A DNA stretch of 64,000 bases from NCBI GenBank assembly GCA_010093705.1, contig MU006101.1, forward strand, positions 186,001-250,000, written 5' to 3'. The notes under the pieces are model-generated. The model had not been told where the DNA came from. It did not search any database and saw nothing but the letters and a program-made list of their open reading frames with translations. The first letter of the stretch is position 1; each line of letters opens with the position of its first letter. The position numbers and the translations under genes were made by a program. Source of the stretch: Patellaria atrata CBS 101060. Lineage: Eukaryota; Ascomycota; Dothideomycetes; Patellariales; Patellariaceae. Positions 56,444 to 64,000 of this stretch are shown here, one piece after another.

Positions 56444-57871
56444 TTACAAATTTCTCCATATCCATTTCGTAAGACCCGGGGGAAATAGTTTCCGTGGTGA
56501 CAATTTGGAACCGTAGCCTCCTACGTTGTGGAAGCGCATTGCCTGGGGGTTTTGATAAAGTCTCGAATTCAAGGGGATGGACAGAGTGAGATCGTCTAAG
56601 AGTGGCGAGTGATTCGCAAGCTGCAGAAAGAATTGATCATCTATGAGACCTCTGTCTTCGGTGCCAGCATGATTGGCATTAAACTCGAAATGACGTAGTT
56701 TGGGAAGACACGAGACGAGCACTTTATTACAAATACCTTCATAAGCGGTTTCTGACAACCGTTGATTATTAAGGTTTCCAGGTTCTTAAGGCGCTGAATC
56801 GGACGTATCGTTGTGGTATCAATACGGTATGGACCGTATTGGTGCTCCGATCCGTGTTCCAGTTCGCACTCGAAATTTAGTTCAAAAGCCCTTGCGAAAA
56901 TGTGGAAACATCAACTATGAAAGAGTATATAATATTCTGGATCTCCTCTGCTTCATCCTCTTCCTCTGTTCCTGATTAAAATCCGTAGGGCCTGGATGCT
57001 CTTGACTGAGCGGAATATTGTACACACATCACGCACATCGAATACGTCGATGCTCAATCTAACTTTTAAGAGATTTTCAAGAGATTTTCAAGAGGTTCGA
57101 CTTGGTATAACAACGAAGCGAGTTTGGTCTCCGAAAACGTTTAGTTGTAACACATGTTAATCTTCAGACATTGGAGTGTCAGAATAGCAGCTAGTGAAGC
57201 TATATCATCCTCTTCGATTTGGAAATTTATTAGACTTATCGTTTGAATACATTTCAGACGTGATAAGATGGGGGATAACTCTAGGAACTTTGTTTTGCCC
57301 CATATGGTCTAGTTGAGTTTCCTCAAGGAAGTGGCATGATCCTATATGCACTTTAGCTTTGTCCATATAATGCAACATTGCGAATCCAGCTCACTAGACC
57401 CATAAGGTTTTCATATAGCTATTCTGTAGGAATGGCGCTGATCTTTAGATTTTTGAGACGGTCATGAAAAAATGTGCCATTGGCGAAGTTGGCGGATTGC
57501 TGATTCTTTGAGCTGAGCTATTGATAGGTGATCTCCAAACATTCGAGTATGGTTAACGGTGCTCCAGAGTATTCTGTAAGATGGGAAAGACCGAGGATTA
57601 GTTTCTTAATATATTTGAACACCATGGCTTGTCTGTCGTCTGGAAAGCCAACTAGGTGGTTGAGGGGACATGGCTTGAAAAGTGAAAAACAAGATAGAGT
57701 CGCATGGAGATTCTGGTAGGCCGGAATACACAAAGCATTGCAAGTCAGAGCGACGTTGAGAAGATCTTTGGTTTCATGAACCCAATCTACAATCTCTTTG
57801 GCTAATTCAGGAATGTGTATTACACGGACGGCAAGTCCATTAGGTTTATTTGCGACTGTGTAAGAAGCCAT
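56444..57871 (-). pseudogene. Decayed F-box / LRR-like gene
   Basis: From the ATG at 57871 the minus strand reads MASYTVANKPNGLAVRVIHI, then PELAKEIVDWVHETKDLLNV and ALTCNALCIPAYQNLHATL. This is the layout of a fungal F-box (I-x-x-x-x-EI...D...ALTC...). It stays open 118 codons to a stop at 57518. Further along the same strand, to about 56447, only scattered pieces remain. The last is the clearest: CLPKLRHFEFNANHAGTEDR, then FFLQLANHSPLLDDLTLSIP, which fits the LRR-like C-terminal half of such proteins. The middle has many stops and is AT-rich. F-box proteins are SCF ubiquitin-ligase receptors and are expanded with many dead copies in these fungi. A short 118-aa product from the first part alone remains possible. 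Confidence 0.6.
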
Positions 57872-58059
57872 AATGCGGACGTGTATTCTAGTTAGAGTGA
57901 GAGAAGTTATGCCCAAGTTTTAGATAAGGTTTGTTGACGCGTTTACACACGAGATATAGGAAAGTGTTAGGTCGACATCGTAACCAAGTGTAAGGAGTAA
58001 TCTGCTTCGAATATCTCAGCTTAAAATTCATCAAATAGAATACTGCAGGACTATTAGAT

Positions 58060-58233
58060 CTAATACCTATCCTTGTACGACGAGTTGAAAATATGAATAA
58101 GGACCATAGTACCAAGGGCGCTAGACATAACGAGATCTGGGATGTTTTGAACGAATTGACGAAGAGATGAAGTAGGAACAGTCATAATAGTCATAACGTG
58201 GAGGAGAGAGAAGAGGAACACGTATCGTGACAT
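58060..58233 (-). CDS. Possible small secreted or membrane peptide, 57 aa
   Basis: From the ATG at 58233 the minus strand reads MSRYVFLFSLLHVMTIMTVP, then TSSLRQFVQNIPDLVMSSAL and GTMVLIHIFNSSYKDRY-stop. The start looks like a signal peptide or anchor, and a second hydrophobic segment follows. There is no family match. It lies in AT-rich accessory sequence beside the F-box relic, so it may be a fragment. A donor-like GGTATTAG at its end could extend it. Confidence 0.25.
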   Translation of the reverse strand: MSRYVFLFSLLHVMTIMTVPTSSLRQFVQNIPDLVMSSALGTMVLIHIFNSSYKDRY

Positions 58234-59204
58234 GATTGAGGGATGACGGTTTATTGGCTGTTTATCGTTAAGTTTCCGAAACTGTTGGTATATATAGTTG
58301 ATTGTAGCCAGCTATTATCGCGCACCGAAGTTAGGCGCCGAATTTGAGTTCTAGATTACTTAGGTACGGATCATGCCGAATCCGGGCCGTACGGATCCCT
58401 TAACTGAGGCTTGCTAAGAATACAATAATAGTTGTATTATTCTATTTTAAAAGTCTTCTAGATATTTCTAGGTCAATTAGCTATCGTTAATTTTTATTTA
58501 CCATATACAGAATGAATCATATTCAATACTTTGGACAGTGAATGTCTAGTGTTCCGAACTCCTCAACGGAAGGTGGATTTATTTATGGACGTTAACATCA
58601 TCTGAGCACCTCCAGGTTACTAGTTTCGAGCTTTGACGAAACGAGGCGGTAGGTACATTCTGAATTAGACTGATAGATACCGTATGTTTAAAATGGTATG
58701 TTGTCTGCCGTGCTGGGTCGAACTTAAAAAGACCGTCCGGGGTCCTGATATAGACACAATATAAGCATTAGCACGTCAAAGCACATCACCAATGAAGTAC
58801 CCATGGATCAAATATCATCAAAAACACCCATACTTTCTCACCATTACTTGCCCCAAAGCTAAACTACGCTAAGGTTGTCCACTTACACACCCTATCATCA
58901 TAATGTCAAAATAAGATGGCGAGATCAAAAGGTGAAACGACCGTCCAAAATGCTCGCTCTCGCTAAATCATCAATTAGAAAGGAAGAGAACAAAAGGAGA
59001 GGTGAAAGTGAAGTGACGTGTATATACATCTCGAAAAAGAGAATAAAAAGGAACGGTGTAAGTTTTCAGTGCAGACTGCCCGACGTGGATATTACTACAT
59101 CTCCTCGTTCAACTCTCCCCTTCACCCTCCACCAAGGGGAAGTAGTCCAATCAATGGTCATTCCATCTCCTATCTGTCAACTACTCAATCAGGGTAACAC
59201 CCCT
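58234..59204. other. AT-rich intergenic tract
   Basis: The part from about 58420 to 58520 is very AT-rich and contains an inverted repeat AATACAA-TAATAG-TTGTATT. Just before it the 9-mer GTACGGATC occurs twice (about 58362 and 58389). This resembles the edge of an old, mutated repeat, but no termini or coding parts were recognised. The segment from 58875 on is the 3' flank of the Ede1 gene; a 113-codon plus-strand frame there is unsupported. Confidence 0.45.
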
Positions 59205-62200
59205 CTATTTCACTGACGTCAAAAAGTCCGCCGCCTAATTTTTGAAATCAGCCCCATGTTTCGTCTCTTTGACCGGGTCCATCACTCACCTTATTGATAT
59301 CATAATCAAACTTCTCCAATGCACTTAACGCATCCTGTCTCGGATACCCCATAGCTGTTAACTTCTTTAGAATCGGATCATCGTGCTCGGTACCACTCGT
59401 TAGCGCTCTGCCTAATGGTGGCATCGGCGGTTGTTGCTGTCCCTTGGAACTCGAAGGTTGTGGTGTCTGCTCTTGCACCGGGGAATCGAGCGAAGGGAAT
59501 TGCGACTTGCTAGCTTCCGGAGATACATCATGCTTGTCGGGGGACTGCTGATCCAAACCTGAGAAAATGGCATCCCAATCATGACTACTTGCCGCCTGAG
59601 GCTGCTGTGGCGCCTTGCTCTGCCCCTGTCCTTGACCACCAAGATTATGCTCAAAGTCTCCAAAGCTATCATCCTGGCCAAATTTTCCCGTAGGAGTCTG
59701 CTGGCTCTGCATTGTATTTGACTTACTCGCGATCGGGGAGTCAAACACGGGATTGAACTCGTCAAAAGCCTCGCGGTGATGTGGGGAAATCATGAAGTCG
59801 TCGTCACCTTTGTCGTCAGCTTCTTTGGCATCGCTGAGATCGTCAAAGCCCACGTCGAAGTCGTCGTTGAATTGTTGTCGCTTGGGAGGATCAGGAGCAT
59901 GTGGTGGGTGGGATTGGGACGATGGGCCTTTGTCACCGCCGCTGGGGAAAGAGACTGCAGAGTGGTATGCGTCAGATGGTGCTGTAGACACAGGCGTGTC
60001 GGCTGGAGGGGGAGAAGTTGAGAAGCCAGTGTTACCGGATGACGTTGTTCGCTTTTGTTCGTTCAAAGGCCCACCGAACAGAGTTTGCCCTTGGCTAGTA
60101 GATTGATTGTTAAACTGCTTTTCCGATGGTTGATTGCCCTGAGGCTTAGTAGGATCAGTTCGAGCGGGAAGAAGGCCACCGAATTCAGGAGGAAATTGGT
60201 TCGAATCTCGACCTTGACTTCTGCTTCCAGGAGGTGGAGCGGTGCTCTGCTCATAACTGGGTGGAGACTTTTGCGCGTTGGGGGTGGGGAGTTCGGTAGT
60301 GCTAGAATCCATCGATGTCACCGTCGGTCGTGCACGGAAGAAATCGTCTCCAAGACTTTCAGCGCCAGTGGAACCCATTGAAGGGCCAGGTTGTGGCGAT
60401 GTCTGACCGTGCGTTGGATTAGACTGCCTCTGTTGTCGAGGCGAAGCAGATGTGAAGTTGTCTGCAAACCCAGCTTCGCTATTTGAATCGCTATCATCCT
60501 CGTTGTCGAGGCTCTCAATTGGTGGGAATTCTTGATTGAATCTGCTGGCGCCGCCAGAATCGACAGAGCCGTTTACGGAAGAACCTGTGTGCTGCTTCTC
60601 CGGAAACTGTCGACCGCCCCCAAAACCTGCAAACGCAGCATCAAAGTCAACTTTTGCAGCCCGAGGCGGTTGATCCCTGTTGAGCGTGAAAGGATCTGTC
60701 CGTGAGCCTTGGAAACCTTCAGATGGTTTGGTACTAGCTTTACTTCTATCGCTTAATGTGCTCTCTCCAGTTGGGGTAGGCTGTATTGGAGAGTTGGTAT
60801 CCCCAGGGAAGGCGCCAGGGATTGATGTTTGCGCTCCTGAAGGTGCTCCGAAGTTTTGAAATATGTCACGGCGGTCGTCGGATTTCGAGCCGGGCCTTGC
60901 AGTATCGCTGGTGCCACTAGCTGCTGGTGAAGATGTCATGTTTCGATCGAAGAGGGATTTTCCTGCAGAACCAGTCTCTGTTTGGTTGGTCTCTGTCCTA
61001 CTAAGATCCCTGGATGGCCCGCTCTGCTCATTAGCAGACATATAGAACGGGGCACCGGTCGTTGTAGGGGTATCAGCTCCAGTAGTGCCGTATCTACTTC
61101 CTGGAGCGGAAACCTTTACAGACGAGCTGAATGAGTCAGTGCGAGGAACGTTGTCTCTCAGAGGTAAAAGGTTAGAACCGAATTGGCGAGATTCTGGGGG
61201 TACTGGTGGCTCAACAGTTCGCGGTGACTCGTGATATGATGACAAAGGAGGGGATGTAGAGGGTGTTGGAACATCTGGCTCGGAGGACCTCACAGACTGC
61301 CCAGATTGAGAGAAGGTAGGAACGTGAGACTGAGAATCGGAGCGGAAAGATGTAGGCGGAGGAGCAGTGGTTTGTGATGAACTGAAAGAAGGACCAAATA
61401 CATTATCGAAGTCTCGGTTTCCTTGAGGAGACTTGGTTTCTCTAGCAAAGCCAGAAGGAGACATCGCATTATCAGCTATCGGCGGAGGGGATTTTCGGAA
61501 GAAAGGGTTTGTGCTTTGGCTTGTAATGGAGGCTGCGGGACTTGCAAGACCAGATCTAGGTTCTTGAGGGGTGGGCTGAGAACTTCGAGCAGATTCTTGG
61601 GCGGCCCTTGTAAGATCACCGATTTCACCTTTAGTCTTATCCCTCTCTCCCTCATTTGTAGACAATTGTTTCTTGTTGATTGCTACTAATCCCTTTTGCT
61701 GACGAGCGTCAGAACGTAGCTTGTCGAGCTGTGGCCGTAGTTGAGCGATTTCGGTATTAACTTGACGTATCCTTTCTTTCAGGTTTGCGTTCTCTCGCTG
61801 ATCAGCGTCTAGCGCTGTAGCTAGCTGTCGGTGTTGATTTTGCAGGTCTTGGTAGGTCCCTTCTATCAACGCATACTCTTGTTGAAGCTTACGTGTCTCA
61901 TTACGGGATGTGTTCAACCGATCCTCGAGGCTCTTTACATTTTTGACCTCTTGTTCATATTGGGATCGGAATTGGGACAGACGTAGTTCAAGATCACGCT
62001 TCTGCGTCGTAGCACTACTGAGGTCATTTTCCGTCGTCGACTTTTTGGCTTGAACCTCTTGCATCTGGTTACGGAGTGTGCCTATTTGATTTGACATATT
62101 TGCCAATTCACTCGTTTCTTGCGTAAGCTTCTTACTGACTTCAGGATCATTGTCACCGAGGAGGTCATCCATTGCAGAAGGCACATGTCCTCGGTTCTGG

Positions 62201-63928
62201 TTTAGCGAAGAAGCGGCCGAAGCTCCAGTAGAGTGAGTATTCAAGCCTTGACCGAAACTTGAACTGGGAACGAAGGGTTTGAACGCACTGCTTCCTTTGA
62301 GTGGGGAAGATTGGAACCCCTGTGGCGACGTAGGAGAGGTAGCTTTGCTTCCAAAGGGGTCGAGATCAAGTTGCCTATTATACGTTGCAGAGCCACCTGT
62401 TGATTGTGGTTGCTGTTGAGGAGGAGGATTAGAAAAAGCATCAAGACCGAATAAATCTTCAGATGCAGACTTTGGAAGGTTCGAGGAGTATGCAGCGTTA
62501 TCAAATGCAGGAGCGGTGGGTTGAGGTGGTGGTCTTATTTGGTTCCGCATACTGGGTGGTACTAAATTCGGAGGTAGAGATGCTGGGAGGTTGGCACCAT
62601 TCTTACCTCTTTGCTGTCGAATCAAATACATAGCAACAGCAAATTCATCTCTGCTTAGCTGTCCTTCAGAATTGATATCTGCCAAGTCCCAGATAGATGC
62701 GAGGATATCCTCTGGTAGACCGGAGTCACTGAAAAACGAAACTGCCTGTTCTCCAGTTATATAGCCCCTGCCTTCTGTATCTACCTTATTGAACAAATTG
62801 TCATATTGGTTCTTCTCGTTTGGAGTGATTAACCAATCATTACCAGTAGGTGCTGCAGACTGAGGAGGAGTCCCATATGGTGGCCGGGCAAGAGGGCTTT
62901 GAGTACGTTGGGCGAGTGATCCACTGAATTGCCTTGGTATTGCACTGGATGGTGGGCCAGACCTACCAGGAGGTGGTTGTATCCTGCGGGAAGCCGCTTC
63001 GTATAAACCAACAGGAAGGTTTACGGGTAGGGATTGCATTACTCTGCTCTTGTAAGATGCGAGCAAGTGCATAGCTATTATGAATTCGGTCACCCCGAGA
63101 GCTCCTCGCTGTTCAGTATCCGCAAGATTCCATATCCGTCCAAGGACATCATTGGGAAGGCCAGCTTTTTCAAAGATAGATTTTGCCGTTTCGCCTACTC
63201 AGCAATTAGCTTTGTTGCCACACTAGCTTAAGAGCGTAGTAAACAATACCAGGTAAGAGCCCATTGTGAGCCCCAGATTTCTCGAAAAGGGCAGCATATT
63301 CTGTCGCCTTATCTGGTGTTAGCGGAGGAACGCGGATTGGCCCACTGTTCTGTGGACGGATTGTGGAAGGAGGAGGTCCCTGGGGAGGCGCGGAAGAGCC
63401 GCCGAGGTTCAAGCCCTCGAATTTAGGAAGTGGACCAGCTGTACACCAAATTAATGACTGTCCTGATATTGCGGGAAGCTTGAATAGCGCATACGTTGGA
63501 AGGCTAGCTCTGGTGTAGGATCCCTGCCGGCCTGATAATGTCCGATTAATCGAAGGACTTGACAAAAACCTGCAGAAGTCAGGAGTCCTCGGTTCTCTGT
63601 GTCGGCAATTTGCCATATCTACCAAGCGCATGACGTGTCAACAGTATATCACAGACGTCTCCAATGGTTGTACCTACCTCGCCTAGAACAGCTGGAGCTA
63701 GCTTGGTTCTCTCGAAGAACTTTACTGCCACCTCTCCTGTAACGACACCAATCTTCTCCGTATCCGCTTGGGCAAAGAGGGCTCCAAAGACACGTTTTTC
63801 TTCTGGGGTGAGGTTCAAGATCGAGTGTTGACCTGCGAGGTCCGTTAGATCGGATCAAAGTTCAATAAACAGTGTATAGAAGGGAGTTACTTACTCAGGT
63901 CCACACTCGAAGAAGCTGTATCAGACAT
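59205..63928 (-). CDS. EDE1: EH-domain endocytic scaffold, Ede1/Eps15 homologue
   Basis: Ede1 is an early-arriving scaffold at clathrin-mediated endocytic sites. Exons on the minus strand: 63928-63895, 63832-63678, 63618-63495, 63438-63250, 63194-59290 and 59234-59205. They sum to 1,479 codons. Three EH domains occur in order: EH1 (LTPEEKRVFGALFAQADTEK; EIWQIADTENRGLLTSAGFC), EH2 (LTPDKATEYAALFEKSGAHN; GRIWNLADTEQRGALGVTEF) and EH3 near residue 285-385 (ITPNEKNQYDNLFNKVDTEG; SIWDLADINSEGQLSRDEFA). A central coiled coil follows (about 510-690), then a long Ser/Pro/Gln-rich disordered region. The C-terminus is a UBA domain (ILKKLTAMGYPRQDALSALE, KFDYDINK). The last 55-nt intron and a 30-nt terminal exon encode AADFLTSVK, which completes the third UBA helix. 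Without that splice the frame would end in an unrelated tail. The UBA binds ubiquitin; EH domains bind NPF motifs. Confidence 0.95.
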
Positions 63929-64000
63929 ATTGTGAGATTTGGATGTGACTCAACCATGCGATGGATTTGTGAGAGCTCTGTGAAGAAAGCTGGTATAGCG
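63929..64000. promoter_or_regulatory. Ede1 leader/promoter start
   Basis: Only 72 bases upstream of the Ede1 ATG are in the window. They should be part of the 5' leader. No specific element was recognised. Confidence 0.4.

Noticed and set aside
1-64000. CRISPR array, complete transposon, or virus-like element
   Set aside because: No regularly spaced direct repeats, no transposase, reverse transcriptase, integrase or capsid-like frame and no long terminal repeats were seen on either strand.

Overview
This window looks like nuclear DNA from a filamentous ascomycete (Pezizomycotina). The evidence is short GT-AG introns of about 50-65 nt in most genes, CT/AC-rich leaders before start codons, an intron-bearing tRNA, and typical fungal families: a Pth11/rhodopsin-type receptor, an eisosome Pil1/Lsp1 protein, a HET-domain relic, an S41 secreted protease and an Ede1 endocytic scaffold. 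A Leotiomycete is plausible but this is inference. A 100-base N gap at 38478-38577 shows the window comes from a draft scaffold.

Layout. 1-1023 (+) is the 3' part of pyruvate kinase. 2086-3506 (+) is a seven-TM rhodopsin-domain protein. 4505-5641 (+) is a proline/lysine-rich protein ending in a CaaX box, with a perfect inverted repeat just upstream of its ATG. 6300-7604 (+) is a RING-finger protein. 8497-13663 (-) is a full-length ABCC transporter. 14511-15924 (-) is the eisosome core gene. 15925-24851 is accessory-like: an HExxH protease-like fragment, a low-complexity protein gene, tRNA-Val, a decayed HET-domain gene and one small ORF. 24852-27881 (+) is a Hook dynein adaptor with two possible C-termini. 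28290-30322 (-) is tubulin cofactor B with two unusually long introns. 30323-35100 is a large gene-free stretch with many microsatellites. 35102-36859 (+) is a Myb-type protein. 36860-42267 is again gene-poor. 42268-43746 (+) is a WD40 (DCAF4-like) protein. 44214-46665 (+) is the complex I 75/78 kDa subunit. 47195-47740 holds short relics. 47981-50465 (+) is a secreted S41 protease. 51157-52085 (+) is Rcf2-like. 52658-54785 (+) is eIF2D/Tma64. 54786-59204 holds repeats, an F-box gene relic and an AT-rich tract. 59205-63928 (-) is Ede1.

The genes do not form a biosynthetic cluster. Most are housekeeping genes: glycolysis, respiratory chain (NDUFS1, Rcf2), translation re-initiation/recycling, tubulin folding, and endosome transport and endocytosis (Hook, Ede1, eisosome). 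Islands of decayed accessory genes (HET, F-box, protease-like, glycosyltransferase-like) lie between them. Exon joins given for the main genes were worked out by eye and each sums to a whole number of codons.

No clear complete mobile element, virus-like element or CRISPR array was seen. The most unusual signals are: the CaaX protein with its upstream palindrome; the stop-free 'intron' encoding a second Hook C-terminus; the recurrent GTACTGTAC palindrome family in intergenic DNA; and the pyrimidine-to-purine flip in the 18715-19410 gene.
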